Shown: piece after piece, positions 44,906 through 53,172 of the stretch
Position numbering within the stretch: position 1 is the stretch's first letter
Layout of the letters: every line of letters begins with the position of its first letter
Source: Amycolatopsis arida
GTDB lineage: Bacteria > Actinomycetota > Actinomycetes > Mycobacteriales > Pseudonocardiaceae
NCBI RefSeq assembly: GCF_900115565.1
Contig: NZ_FOWW01000004.1
Location: 186,001-250,000, forward strand
Reading direction: 5' to 3'
Length of the DNA: 64,000 nt
The notes under the pieces: model-generated
Seen by the model: only the letters and a program-made list of their open reading frames with translations
The model's database searches: none
Told to the model about the DNA's origin: nothing
Made by a program: the position numbers and the translations under genes

Positions 44906-45640
44906 ATGTCGCGAGTGGTCCTGGTCAGTGGTGGCGGCACCGGTATCGGCCGCGCGGTCGCGGCCGAGTTCGCCGCCAGCGGCGACCAGGTGGTGATCCT
45001 CGGGCGCCGCAAGGACGTGCTGGATCGCGCGGCCGAGGAGATCGATGCCGTCGCGATCCCGGCCGACCTCGTCGAGGACACCGAGGTGGAACGGGTCCGC
45101 GCGGAGGTCGCCGGGCGGTTCGGCCGGGTGGACGTGCTGGTCAACAACGCTGGCGGGAACACCGAGTTCGGTGCCACACCGTCACAAGGGATCCGCGGGC
45201 TGTCCGAGCGGTGGCTCGGCAACTTCCGCGCCAATGTGCTCAGCGCGGTGCTGCCGACCGAGGCGCTCTCGGACCTGCTGGCCGATGACGGCCGGGTCCT
45301 GTTCCTCAGCTCCATCGCTGCGGTGCGGGGCTCGGGCACCGGCTCCTACGGCGCGGTCAAAGCGGCGCTGCACCCGTACGCGTTCGACCTTGCCTCGGCG
45401 CTCGGCCCGCGTGGCATCACGGTGAACGTCATCGCGCCCGGCTACATCGAGGACACCGAGTTCTTCGGTGACCGGCTGGACGAGGAGCGGCGGCGGGCGC
45501 TGGTCGACCAGACCGCCACCGGCCGTCCCGGGACGCCCAGGGACGTGGCGGCGACCGTGCACTGGCTCGCCTCGCCCGCCGCCGGGCACGTCACCGGGCA
45601 GATCATCCAGGTGAACGGCGGTGCCGAACGTGGCCGGTGA
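44906..45640 (+). CDS. short-chain dehydrogenase/reductase
   Basis: A 244-residue SDR from ATG 44906 (GGAAGG upstream). NAD(P)-binding GGGTGIG (near residues 9-15), NNAG (near 80-83), the catalytic Ser in LSSIAAVRG and YxxxK in YGAVKAALH. The C-terminal region GTPRDVAATVHWLASPAAGHVTG is typical of FabG-like oxidoreductases. Substrate unknown. Overlaps the MarR gene by 20 bp, and the operators at 44860-44884 precede it. Confidence 0.93.
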   Translation: MSRVVLVSGGGTGIGRAVAAEFAASGDQVVILGRRKDVLDRAAEEIDAVAIPADLVEDTEVERVRAEVAGRFGRVDVLVNNAGGNTEFGATPSQGIRGLSERWLGNFRANVLSAVLPTEALSDLLADDGRVLFLSSIAAVRGSGTGSYGAVKAALHPYAFDLASALGPRGITVNVIAPGYIEDTEFFGDRLDEERRRALVDQTATGRPGTPRDVAATVHWLASPAAGHVTGQIIQVNGGAERGR

Positions 45641-46163
45641 CTCGGCTCGGGACCCGGTCGACGAGATCCAGCTCGCGTGGGCCCGGGAACTGCCCGAAGC
45701 TCCGGTCGGTTCCATCGGGGTCATCACCCGGATCTGGTGGGCCGCCAAGATCTTCGGCGACCGGCGACGCCGGCTGCTCAGGGAGTTCGGCGTGGACGTG
45801 GCGACACTGGACCTGCTGTCGGCCCTGCGCCGCGCCGGCCCGCCGTACGAGATGAGCCCGGGCGCGCTGGCCGGCGCGTGCATGGTCACCCGCGGCGCGG
45901 TCACCCAGCGGGTGGACCGCGCCGCCGCGGCCGGGCTGGTCACCAGGCCCGTCGGCTCCGGCCGTCGGGTCCGCGCCGTCAGGCTCACCGACGACGGGCA
46001 CGCGCTGCTCGACCGCGTGGTCGTCGACCTGTTGGGGGTCGAGCAGCGGATGCTCGACCACCTGACGTCCGAGCAACAGGAACAGCTGAGCGACCTGCTG
46101 CGCGTCCTGCTCGCCGGCCTGGACGCGGGCCCGGTCCGGCTGAGTCATGTCGGCTACGACTGA
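45621..46163 (+). CDS. MarR family regulator
   Basis: A 180-residue protein from GTG 45621, or a nearby downstream GTG. Winged helix MSPGALAGACMVTRGAVTQR, then VDRAAAAGLVTRPVGSGRRVRAVRLTDDG; helical dimer arms at both ends. Overlaps the SDR gene, so the pair forms a two-gene operon likely controlled by its own product via the tandem palindromes upstream. Confidence 0.92.
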   Translation: MPNVAGDSARDPVDEIQLAWARELPEAPVGSIGVITRIWWAAKIFGDRRRRLLREFGVDVATLDLLSALRRAGPPYEMSPGALAGACMVTRGAVTQRVDRAAAAGLVTRPVGSGRRVRAVRLTDDGHALLDRVVVDLLGVEQRMLDHLTSEQQEQLSDLLRVLLAGLDAGPVRLSHVGYD

Positions 46164-46356
46164 GCGCCTACGTCCGCGCACCCGGCGGACGAGCAGCGCG
46201 TCGATCAGCCCGGCACGGGCCGCCGCCAGGGCGCGTCGCGGGACCTGGCGCCGAACCGTGGCGCCAACACCGCCTTCATGCCGATTCCTTCGCGACGGCT
46301 CGCCGCTGCATTCCCTCGACCGCGGGGTTGATCGACCCCGAGAGAATGACCCGCGG

Positions 46357-46539
46357 ATGGATACGGATGAGCTCACCGCTGAGCCCTGGCAGGTACGGGC
46401 GCTGGTCGCGCAGGGCCTGAGCCCAGCCGCGGACCTCGACCCCACGGACTTGCTGCTGATGTACCGAGATCGGCCCGTTGACGACGAAGGCAACACGCAC
46501 CGAGCCCTGCTCGACACCACGGAACTGTTCGCGTGCTGA
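46357..46539 (+). CDS. small hypothetical protein
   Basis: A 60-residue open frame from ATG 46357: acidic, with MDTDELTAEPWQVRALVAQG, then DPTDLLLMYRDRPVDDEG and ending LFAC. The composition looks protein-like and no overlapping gene explains it, but it has no recognised family, and no ribosome site stands out. Confidence 0.4.
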   Translation: MDTDELTAEPWQVRALVAQGLSPAADLDPTDLLLMYRDRPVDDEGNTHRALLDTTELFAC

Positions 46540-46643
46540 CGCGTTAGCCCCGCGAGAAGTTGGATTCGCGGTTCGGTCCGCGTGGTTCGCACGCTGGGCA
46601 TCCACAAGGGCCGGCGTGATCTCCTCGGGTGCCACCGTCTCGG

Positions 46644-47876
46644 TCAGTCCGACGTGATCAGCTTGACCACGTCGTCCATTGTGGGGCAGGTAGCGATCTC
46701 GTCGGCCATTTGCCTCGCCCGATCGCGATAGCCCGGGTCGGCCAGGACGGTGCGGACAGCACGCCGGAGCTTCCGGGGCGAGACCGAGTGGCGGGGGTAG
46801 CCGATGCCGACCCCGGACCAAGCCACCCGGGCGGCCACCTCGCGCTTGTCCTCACTGGCACCGACCACTACCAACGGAACCCCGTATCGAAGCGCGTGGT
46901 TGGCACCCCCATACCCGCCATTGCTGATCATCAGGGCACAACGGGGAAGCAGGTCGTCGTAGGGCAGGAAGTCCGCCACGCGGACATTGGGCGGCAGCGG
47001 GTCGGTACGCAGCGAGCCTCCGCCCGTGGTGACGACGACGAGCACGTCCTCCCCGGCCAACCCGGCGATGGCGGGCTCGACCAGTTGACTCAGGTCGTCG
47101 TTGGCCACCGTCCCCTGGGTCACGTGTACCACGGGAGTGGAGCCATCCAGCTCACCCCACCACCGTGGCAGGGCGTGCTCGTTCGCGGGGCTGGCCGTCG
47201 TCGGGCCGATGAAGTGCAGCGGGGTGGGTAGCGTGCGCGGGTACTCGAAGCGCGAGCAGGTCATCTGTAGCACGCCGTCGCTGTGCATCGGCCAGTCCAT
47301 GAACAGCGTGCTGGTCTCTGTGTCCAGCACATCGCGGATCTGGCGGACGGCGATCTCCTGTGCCGGCCTGAGCAGCCAACGCACGAGCCGCCTCAGCAGC
47401 GCGTGGCGGGCAATGTCGGCCAGCCCATCCGGCGGGGGCTGGAACAGCGCCGGGGCGGTGAGCGGCAGAAACCCCAGCGTCAGCACGCGGGGCCGCCGCT
47501 CGCGCAGCACCAGTGCCATGCCAGCCATGAACAGCGGGTCGCACAGCACGACATCGACCCCACACGCCAGGTGCTGGTCAACGGTGGCCAGCTGGGCGGG
47601 CATCGCGCGGACGAAGTTGGCCAGCTCGAAGCGGCCCAGCTCCAGCCCACGCAGCCCGGCCCGGCCGGGGATCGAGCCGTCGAGGTCGGTTTCGTCGAAG
47701 TCGACCTCCGGCGGCAGCACGGTCACCTCGGCGCCCAGTTCGGCAAACGTCTGCCGGTAGCGACCACCCGTGATGACGGTGACGTCGTGGCCGGCCGTGA
47801 TGAGTGCCGCGACGATCGGCTTGGTCGGCCCGACGTGGCCGCGCGCGGGCAGCACGCACACGAGCACCGAGGACAT
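46644..47876 (-). CDS. MGT/UGT-type glycosyltransferase (GT1)
   Basis: A 410-residue GT-B enzyme from ATG 47876; the longer frame upstream is a shadow of the divergent TetR gene. N-terminal SVLVCVLPARGHVGPTKPIV, central VVHVTQGTVANDDLSQLV, and the nucleotide-sugar region SNGGYGGANHALRYGVPLVVV (in place of the usual HGG). Related enzymes glycosylate macrolides or other lipophilic compounds, including for resistance. The divergent TetR suggests inducible expression. Confidence 0.92.
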   Translation of the reverse strand: MSSVLVCVLPARGHVGPTKPIVAALITAGHDVTVITGGRYRQTFAELGAEVTVLPPEVDFDETDLDGSIPGRAGLRGLELGRFELANFVRAMPAQLATVDQHLACGVDVVLCDPLFMAGMALVLRERRPRVLTLGFLPLTAPALFQPPPDGLADIARHALLRRLVRWLLRPAQEIAVRQIRDVLDTETSTLFMDWPMHSDGVLQMTCSRFEYPRTLPTPLHFIGPTTASPANEHALPRWWGELDGSTPVVHVTQGTVANDDLSQLVEPAIAGLAGEDVLVVVTTGGGSLRTDPLPPNVRVADFLPYDDLLPRCALMISNGGYGGANHALRYGVPLVVVGASEDKREVAARVAWSGVGIGYPRHSVSPRKLRRAVRTVLADPGYRDRARQMADEIATCPTMDDVVKLITSD

Positions 47877-47924
47877 GGCACCTCCAGCGAGGACATTGGC
47901 CGATACGCTGTACAATCTAATTTG
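47877..47924 (+). promoter_or_regulatory. 48-bp divergent promoter/operator
   Basis: The short gap between the glycosyltransferase and TetR genes contains TACAAT (47911-47916), a good -10 for the TetR gene, placing its transcript start near or at the ATG (leaderless). The AT-rich CTGTACAATCTAATTTG contains GTAC and is the likely operator shared by both genes. Confidence 0.6.
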
Positions 47925-48611
47925 ATGGTGCCGAACTCCGCTATCCCACCGCGCCGCTACGAATCGCCGGTGCGGCAGGCTCGCGCCCAGCGCACCCGGG
48001 CTCACGTGGTGGCGACGGCGGGCCGACTGTTCGCCCAGCATGGGTACGCGGGCACGAGCATGCGACAGATCGCCGCCGCGGCTGGAGTGAGCCTGGAGAC
48101 CGTGACCCACACGGGCCGCAAGGCGGACTTGCTGCTCGCCGCGTTTCGGGACAGCTTCGCGGGCAGTCCGAACTCATCGGACATCGGCGCCCTGGTAGGG
48201 CATGTCCTACCAGAAGACCTGTCGGAGGATGTGACCCAGTTCGTGCCCGCGGCGGTCGCGAGGGTTGCCGATGGCATCCGTCGTTCCCTCGGGATCTGGC
48301 GGGCCTTCGCCGTCGCGGCGGCCGCCGACCAGACAGTCGGCGCCGTCCGGGCCGAGCTGGCCGTCGCCCGCCGTCACGACATCACGGCCTGGTTGCAGGA
48401 GTTCGAGGCCGCCGGGCTGCTGTCCGAACGCGACGCCGCGTCGCGCGCGCGTCTCGCCGACGCGCTCGGCCTGATCGTCTCGCACGAGGCCTACGACCAT
48501 CTCACCGACGTGTGCGGGTGGCCGCACGAGGAGTACGTCGAATGGGCCGCTGCGGTCGTCCTGAACCAGCTCACCCTCGCCGGTCCCGATGCCGTCGCCC
48601 CATCGGCTTGA
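47925..48611 (+). CDS. TetR family regulator
   Basis: A 228-residue protein from ATG 47925. The N-terminal helix-turn-helix AGRLFAQHGYAGTSMRQIAA, then AGVSLETVTHTGRKADLLLAAF is clear; the ligand-binding C-terminus is helical. Divergent from the glycosyltransferase with only 48 bp between, so it probably represses both. Confidence 0.92.
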   Translation: MVPNSAIPPRRYESPVRQARAQRTRAHVVATAGRLFAQHGYAGTSMRQIAAAAGVSLETVTHTGRKADLLLAAFRDSFAGSPNSSDIGALVGHVLPEDLSEDVTQFVPAAVARVADGIRRSLGIWRAFAVAAAADQTVGAVRAELAVARRHDITAWLQEFEAAGLLSERDAASRARLADALGLIVSHEAYDHLTDVCGWPHEEYVEWAAAVVLNQLTLAGPDAVAPSA

Positions 48612-48614
48612 CCT

Positions 48615-48809
48615 TTGCCCAGGGCCCTTCCGCCGTCAGTGCGTTCGCGTTCTGACGCGTGCGGCTCACCGCTGTGGAAACTCCGCGTGCTGTCCGGTCA
48701 CTGGCGCGAGAGTGGCGGGGGCCTGCCGCGCGAGGACTGGTGGGCCTTCGACGATGCCCAGGTCGCCTTGCTCCACTGTGGCCACCACGGGAATCCGACG
48801 TCGAGCTGA
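48615..48809 (+). CDS. possible small protein or remnant
   Basis: A 64-codon frame. The stretch CGSPLWKLRVLSGHWRESGG and EDWWAFDDAQVALLHCGHHG has a Trp/Cys/His pattern unlike random high-GC frames, but no ribosome site or family is recognised. It may be a decayed fragment. Confidence 0.25.
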   Translation: MPRALPPSVRSRSDACGSPLWKLRVLSGHWRESGGGLPREDWWAFDDAQVALLHCGHHGNPTSS

Positions 48810-48838
48810 TCACCTAGCCAGGTGGGTCGGCGACTTCC

Positions 48839-48900
48839 TCAACTAATGGGTTGACAACAACCGGCCGGCGACCTACTGTCGTAATCAACCAAGGAGTTGA
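48839..48900 (+). promoter_or_regulatory. ArsR operon promoter with paired operators TCAAC-N6-GTTGA
   Basis: TTGACA (48851-48856), 17 bp, TACTGT (48874-48879) form a sigma-70-like promoter. Identical palindromes TCAAC-N6-GTTGA lie at 48839-48854, overlapping the -35, and 48885-48900, just before the GTG at 48910. Two sites flanking the promoter suit tight autorepression by the ArsR product. Confidence 0.8.
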
Positions 48901-48909
48901 GGAAGACTG

Positions 48910-49278
48910 GTGGACGAGAGTACGGAGCGGCTCAACCGGGCGTTCGCGGCGCTGGCCGACCCGACCCGGCGCGACCTGGTGGCCCGGCTGGCCGGCGCGG
49001 ACGCGACCGTGGGCGAGCTGGCGGAGCCGTACGACATGAGTCTCCAGGCGATCTCCAAGCACGTGAAGGTGCTCGAGGAGGCCGGGCTGGTGACCCGCAG
49101 CAAGGACGCCCAGCGCCGGCCGGTCCACCTCGACGCGGAAGTGCTCGACCTGATGACGAAGTGGATCGAGCGCTATCGGCGGGAGGTCGAGGAGCGCTAT
49201 CGGCGCCTCGACGCCCTGCTGGGCCGGATGGCCGACGACAAGGACCGGAAGCAAACCCACACGAAGGACGCATCATGA
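48910..49278 (+). CDS. ArsR-type regulator of the SRPBCC-linked group
   Basis: A 122-residue winged-helix protein: RAFAALADPTRRDLVARLAG, then MSLQAISKHVKVLEEAGLVT. No metal-binding Cys is present, which fits the ArsR subgroup linked to AHSA1/SRPBCC genes rather than metal sensors. Overlaps the SRPBCC gene by ATGA. Palindromes at 48839-48900 are its probable binding sites. Confidence 0.92.
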   Translation: MDESTERLNRAFAALADPTRRDLVARLAGADATVGELAEPYDMSLQAISKHVKVLEEAGLVTRSKDAQRRPVHLDAEVLDLMTKWIERYRREVEERYRRLDALLGRMADDKDRKQTHTKDAS

Positions 49279-49757
49279 CCAAGCACGAGACCGAGATCAT
49301 CGCGGACGAGAAGGTTCCGACCATCGAGATCATCCGGGAGTTCGACGCGGCTCCCGAGCAGGTGTTCCGCGCCCACGTCGACCCCGAGCTCTACGCGCAG
49401 TGGATCGGGCCGCGCTCGGTGACCACGAGGATCACCAGATGGGACCCCCGCACGGGCGGTGCGTGGGCCTTCGCCAGCGACCGTGACGGCGAGGAGATCG
49501 CCTCCTTCTACGGCAGCTTCCACGAGGTGCGGCCGCACGAGCGGATGGTGTGGACCTTCACCTACGAAGGCGAGCCCGACAGCGTCGCGCTGGAGACGCT
49601 GACCTTCGAGGAGCTCGAGGGCGGGCGCACGCGGCTGAGGGTGCGCAGCGTGGTGCACGACTTCGAGACCCGCGACGGCATCCTGTCCAGCGGCATGGAC
49701 GTCGGGGTCAACGAGGGCTTCGCCAAGCTCGACGAGCTGCTCGCGAAGGGAACCTGA
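49275..49757 (+). CDS. SRPBCC/AHSA1 domain protein
   Basis: A 160-residue single-domain START-like protein: IEIIREFDAAPEQVFRAHVD, YAQWIGP and the C-terminal helix MDVGVNEGFAKLDELLAK. Such proteins bind hydrophobic ligands. It is translationally coupled to the ArsR gene; this operon type is widespread in actinobacteria, but the ligand is unknown. Confidence 0.92.
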   Translation: MTKHETEIIADEKVPTIEIIREFDAAPEQVFRAHVDPELYAQWIGPRSVTTRITRWDPRTGGAWAFASDRDGEEIASFYGSFHEVRPHERMVWTFTYEGEPDSVALETLTFEELEGGRTRLRVRSVVHDFETRDGILSSGMDVGVNEGFAKLDELLAKGT

Positions 49758-49758
49758 G

Positions 49759-50352
49759 ATGACGCCCACGCCGAAGAGCGCCGCCCGGCAGCACGCGGAC
49801 GACGCCGCCCGGTTCACCGAGCTGGTCGAGTCCGTTTCGGCCGCCGACTGGACGCGGCCCAGCCCGGTCGCCGAGTGGACGGCCCTCGACGTCGTGAAGC
49901 ATCTGGTCGAGTGGTCCCGTGGCTTCCTCACGGGCGCCGGGATCGAGCTCCCGCCCCTGGACGTCGAGGCCGACCCGGTCGCCGCCTGGAAGCGGCACGT
50001 CGCCGACATCCAGGCCATCCTCGACGACCCCGCCGGCCGAGTGCTGCGCAACCCGCACATCGGCGACAAGCCCGTGGACGAGGCGATCGACCAGTTCTAC
50101 ACCCCCGACATCTGGATGCACTCCTGGGACCTCGCCAAGGCGCTCGGCCGCGAGCCCGACCTGGGCCAGGAGCGCTGCCGCGCCGCGCTGGCGGGCATGG
50201 AGCCGATGGAGCAGATGCTGCGCGACAGTGGGCAGTTCGGCCCCGCCGTGCCCGTCGCCGACGGAGCCTCCGCGCAGGACAGGTTGATGGCCTTCCTCGG
50301 CCGCGACCCGGCCTGGCGGCCCGATGGTCGAGTCGTCGTGGATGGCAGGTGA
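49759..50352 (+). CDS. TIGR03086 / maleylpyruvate isomerase-N-like metal-binding protein
   Basis: A 197-residue DinB-like four-helix protein from ATG 49759. Metal-ligand candidates are the His in VVKHLVEWSRG and in YTPDIWMHSWDLAKALG, typical of TIGR03086. Such proteins may act as thiol-dependent (mycothiol) transferases. Third gene of the ArsR operon, one base after the SRPBCC stop. Confidence 0.88.
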   Translation: MTPTPKSAARQHADDAARFTELVESVSAADWTRPSPVAEWTALDVVKHLVEWSRGFLTGAGIELPPLDVEADPVAAWKRHVADIQAILDDPAGRVLRNPHIGDKPVDEAIDQFYTPDIWMHSWDLAKALGREPDLGQERCRAALAGMEPMEQMLRDSGQFGPAVPVADGASAQDRLMAFLGRDPAWRPDGRVVVDGR

Positions 50353-50408
50353 GTCTCACCAGTGACGCGTTCGGCCCACAACGTCACCCAACCCGAACAC
50401 GAACGAAC

Positions 50409-50936
50409 TCAGTAACCGAATGCTGGACTGTGGGACAGGGGTGTTGGTGGTGAGCAAACCGTGTTGCGTTGTTCGACGTCGAGCAGGAGTTGTTTCCGTT
50501 CCAGTCCGCCGCCGTAGCCGGTGAGGTGGCCGGTGGCGCCCATGACGCGGTGGCAGGGCACGATGATGCCGATCGGGTTCTTGCCGTTGGCCAGGCCGAC
50601 CGCCCGCGCGGCGGTCGGCCTTCCGATCCGCTCGGCGAGCTCGCCGTAGGACACCGTCTCGCCGTAGGGGATGTCGCGAAGTGCCGCCCACACCGTGCGC
50701 TGGAACGGTGTTCCGGTCAGGCTCATCGGCACGTCGAACTCTCGACGGGTGCCGGTGAAGTACTCGGCCAGTTGCTCGATGACCGGGCCGAACGGTGCGG
50801 CGTCGGGCTCGCCGAACGTCTCCTGCGGCGGGCGGTGCCGCTGGCGGTCCATGTGAAGGCCGGTCAGGGCTCCGTCGACGCCGACCAGGGTGAGCGGCCC
50901 GACGGGGCTGTTCACGGTGGTGTGCCTTCGGTGCAT
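50409..50936 (-). CDS. ogt: methylated-DNA-protein-cysteine methyltransferase
   Basis: A 175-residue suicide repair enzyme removing O6-alkylguanine. The active site IIVPCHRVMGATGHLTGYGG (Cys near residue 130) and the winged-helix TPFQRTVWAALRDIPYGETVSY are intact. A short non-conserved tail follows. Overlaps the alkA 3' end by 25 bp, so the pair forms a base-alkylation repair operon. Confidence 0.95.
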   Translation of the reverse strand: MHRRHTTVNSPVGPLTLVGVDGALTGLHMDRQRHRPPQETFGEPDAAPFGPVIEQLAEYFTGTRREFDVPMSLTGTPFQRTVWAALRDIPYGETVSYGELAERIGRPTAARAVGLANGKNPIGIIVPCHRVMGATGHLTGYGGGLERKQLLLDVEQRNTVCSPPTPLSHSPAFGY

Positions 50937-51940
50937 GAGCAGTCCTTTCCTCCGGCCGGAAGCCGGTTGATGGCGTGGTCATTGGTCGCCCACAGGTGTT
51001 GCGCGGCGTACGCGCGCCACGGCCGCCACGCCGCCGCACGCTCGGCCAGCGCCGAGGGCGTGCCGGGCAGGCCCAGGTCACGGGCGGCGCGCCGGATGCC
51101 GAGGTCGGTTGACACGAAGGCGTTGGGATCGCCGAGTGCGCGCATCGCGATGGTCTCGACCGTCCACGGGCCGATCCCGGGCAGCTCGGCGAGTTGGGCG
51201 CGGACCTGACGCCAGTCGCTCCCGGCGCTGAGGTCGATCTCGTCCCGCGACAGGGCGTCGATCAACGCGAAGAGTGCCGTGCGGCGGGCCTGTGGGACGG
51301 CGAGCGTGGCGGGATCGAGGGTCGCCAGCGTCGCCACGTCGGGGAACACGTGGGTCAGGCCGCCTGCCGGATCGGACATCGGGTGGCCGTGGGCGACGAC
51401 CAGGCGCGTCGCGCGCGTGCGGGCCGCTGTGGTGGGCACTTGTTGCCCGAGCACGGCGCGCACCGCGAACTCGTCGGCGTCCACCGTGCGGGGCACTCGG
51501 CGGCCAGGAACCTTGTCCACCAGTGGCGCGAGCACCGAGTCGGTGTGGAGCAGGTCGTCCACGGCGACCGGGTCGGCGTCGAGGTCGAGCAGCCACCGGC
51601 AACGGGCGATCGCGGTGGACACGTCCCGCAGGTCGGTGAGGGTCAGCCGGCAGTTGATGTACTCGGGCCGCGGACGCAGTGCGACGATGCCGTGACCACG
51701 CGGCAGACGTAACGTGCGCCGGTAGGCCCCGGCACGCCATTCCTCCACCCCGGGTACCGCCGTCGCCGCGAGATGACCGAAAAGACCGTCCTGGCACAAC
51801 GGTGCCCGGTACGGCAGCCGCAACACCAGCGATCCCGAGGCAGCGGACGGCTGACGCCGCAGGGCTGGCTTCCGCAGTTCGCTTGGCGTGAGACCGAAAA
51901 ACTTCGCCGTACTCCGCGCCGCGCTCGACGAACCTTTCAT
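50912..51940 (-). CDS. alkA: AlkA-type 3-methyladenine DNA glycosylase, 5'-truncated (Ada-AlkA remnant)
   Basis: The AlkA part (about residues 38-320) is complete: N-terminal YRAPLCQDGLFGHLAATAVP, the helix-hairpin-helix LAELPGIGPWTVETIAMRALG with catalytic Asp in GDPNAFVSTDLGIRR. The first 30 residues include GLTPSELRKPALRRQ, which resembles the end of the AraC domain in Ada-AlkA fusions. The upstream Ada and AraC domains are missing and replaced by hydrolase-derived sequence, so the present start (ATG 51940) is probably accidental. Confidence 0.85.
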   Translation of the reverse strand: MKGSSSAARSTAKFFGLTPSELRKPALRRQPSAASGSLVLRLPYRAPLCQDGLFGHLAATAVPGVEEWRAGAYRRTLRLPRGHGIVALRPRPEYINCRLTLTDLRDVSTAIARCRWLLDLDADPVAVDDLLHTDSVLAPLVDKVPGRRVPRTVDADEFAVRAVLGQQVPTTAARTRATRLVVAHGHPMSDPAGGLTHVFPDVATLATLDPATLAVPQARRTALFALIDALSRDEIDLSAGSDWRQVRAQLAELPGIGPWTVETIAMRALGDPNAFVSTDLGIRRAARDLGLPGTPSALAERAAAWRPWRAYAAQHLWATNDHAINRLPAGGKDCSCTEGTPP

Positions 51941-52327
51941 TCACCCCGAGACACTCGCCCGGTACATCCAGAGCTGGCAGGAACCCGGAGCACTGGCGGC
52001 AGCGCTGCGCTGGTTCCACGCCGAAGGCCAAGGACCCGAGTCACCCGACGGAACACCGGCGAACGGCAACGTGGCCCGACACATCTCCCCGCTCACCGTC
52101 ACCGTGCCCACCTTGGTGATGCATGCCGGCAACGACACACATGGATCCGTCCCGCCTCCCACCGAGGGCTCGACCGCTACGTCACCAATCTGACGTTCGT
52201 CGACGTGCCGGACGCAACCCACTGGATCACCGACGAACACCCCGACTTGGTCAACCGCACCATCCGCGACCATCTCGGCAATGTCGACTCAACGGGCGAA
52301 GGGCTGCGTCGCGCGGTCGAGTCGTAA
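51915..52327 (+). pseudogene. alpha/beta hydrolase C-terminal remnant
   Basis: Decayed hydrolase. One frame reads ALDEPFIHPETLARYIQSWQ, PGALAAALRWFHAEG and TVPTLVMHAGNDTH; the neighbouring frame then continues GLDRYVTNLTFVDVPDATHW (catalytic His region) and LVNRTIRDHLG to TAA near 52327. The N-terminal half with the nucleophile is missing and there is a frameshift near 52150. Its 5' edge abuts the truncated alkA, implying a deletion that fused two genes. Confidence 0.75.
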
Positions 52328-52692
52328 CCCTTCGCGCGCAGGTCTGAATCTTGGGACGGACTTGTGTGGGGTCCTGATCACGTGTGCTCCACCGAGGACA
52401 GCGTCGCCACCACGACGCTTCTGTACTCGTTGTAAGAACTCCCGGCACCTGCTAAGATTCGATCACTCTTGCAATCATTGCAAGAGTGTGGAGGTGAGCG
52501 CGATGGCGGCCGAGCCGGTGCCACGACTGTCCGTCCGGCTCGGCGGGCGCAGGTCGACGCGCCCTGGCTCGGCCGCTGGCCAGCTCCGCCGTTACGGCCG
52601 GTTCCTCCGGTGGATCCGCCGAGCGCCGTTCGGCGACCGTCCATCCACCGTCCACTGACGACACGGGAGCACGACGACACAGGAGCACGACC
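52328..52692 (+). other. gene-free regulatory interval
   Basis: 365 bp between the pseudogene and the SnoaL-like gene. It holds TAAGAT (52453-52458) as a possible -10 and the palindrome at 52464-52488. The 51-codon frame at 52503-52658 is Arg-rich without motifs and is probably not a gene. Confidence 0.5.
52464..52488 (+). promoter_or_regulatory. 25-bp perfect palindromic operator
   Basis: CACTCTTGCAAT-C-ATTGCAAGAGTG has 12-bp arms around a single central base, directly downstream of the possible -10 TAAGAT. Such symmetry indicates a dimeric repressor, but no regulator gene lies beside it; the nearest (TetR, 54241) has a different palindrome. Confidence 0.75.
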
Positions 52693-53172
52693 ATGCCCCA
52701 GCTCGACGAGCGAACCGATGGTGAGGCCGCCGACATCGTCGCCCGGTTCACCGAGGCGTGGAGCACCATGGACCCGGATGCGTTCACACCGCTGCTCCAT
52801 CCCGACGTTCGCCTGGTCCATCCGATGGAGGCGAACACCCGCGGCATCGACGAGGCACACCAGTTCATGAGGCGGATCATGACCCTGATCCCGGACCTGC
52901 GCTTCGAGGTCCACGGATGGGCGAGCGGATCGGGCCAGGTGCTGATCTGGGGCCGGCTGCACGGCACTCTCGGCGGTGGCCCCATCGAGTGGCCGCTGGT
53001 CGACCGGATCACGCCCAAGGACGGGCTGATCGCCGAGCGTGTCGCCTACTTCGATCCACTGGTGATCGTCACGACCCTGCTTCGCCGCCCGCGGGCCTGG
53101 CCGTCCTACCTCGCCATGCGGTGGCGCGGGCTCCGCGGCGGAAGGGCTGGCTCGAGCGGAGGTCGGACATGA
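52693..53172 (+). CDS. SnoaL/NTF2-like protein
   Basis: A 159-residue cone-fold protein: DIVARFTEAWSTMDPDAFTP, LLHPDVRLVHP, VEVHGWASG-like strand FEVHGWASGSGQ and DGLIAERVAYFDPL. SnoaL-like enzymes include polyketide cyclases and isomerases, but many are uncharacterised. It overlaps the next hydrolase gene (ATGA), so they likely act together on one small molecule. The C-terminal 30 residues are basic. Confidence 0.88.
   Translation: MPQLDERTDGEAADIVARFTEAWSTMDPDAFTPLLHPDVRLVHPMEANTRGIDEAHQFMRRIMTLIPDLRFEVHGWASGSGQVLIWGRLHGTLGGGPIEWPLVDRITPKDGLIAERVAYFDPLVIVTTLLRRPRAWPSYLAMRWRGLRGGRAGSSGGRT

Noticed and set aside
46147-46356. Upstream extension of the 46357 small protein
   Set aside because: The extension is Arg/Ala-rich and partly overlaps the MarR 3' end; ATG 46357 is a cleaner start.
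52503-52658. 51-codon frame after the palindrome
   Set aside because: Arg/Pro-rich with no motif; more likely untranslated leader.
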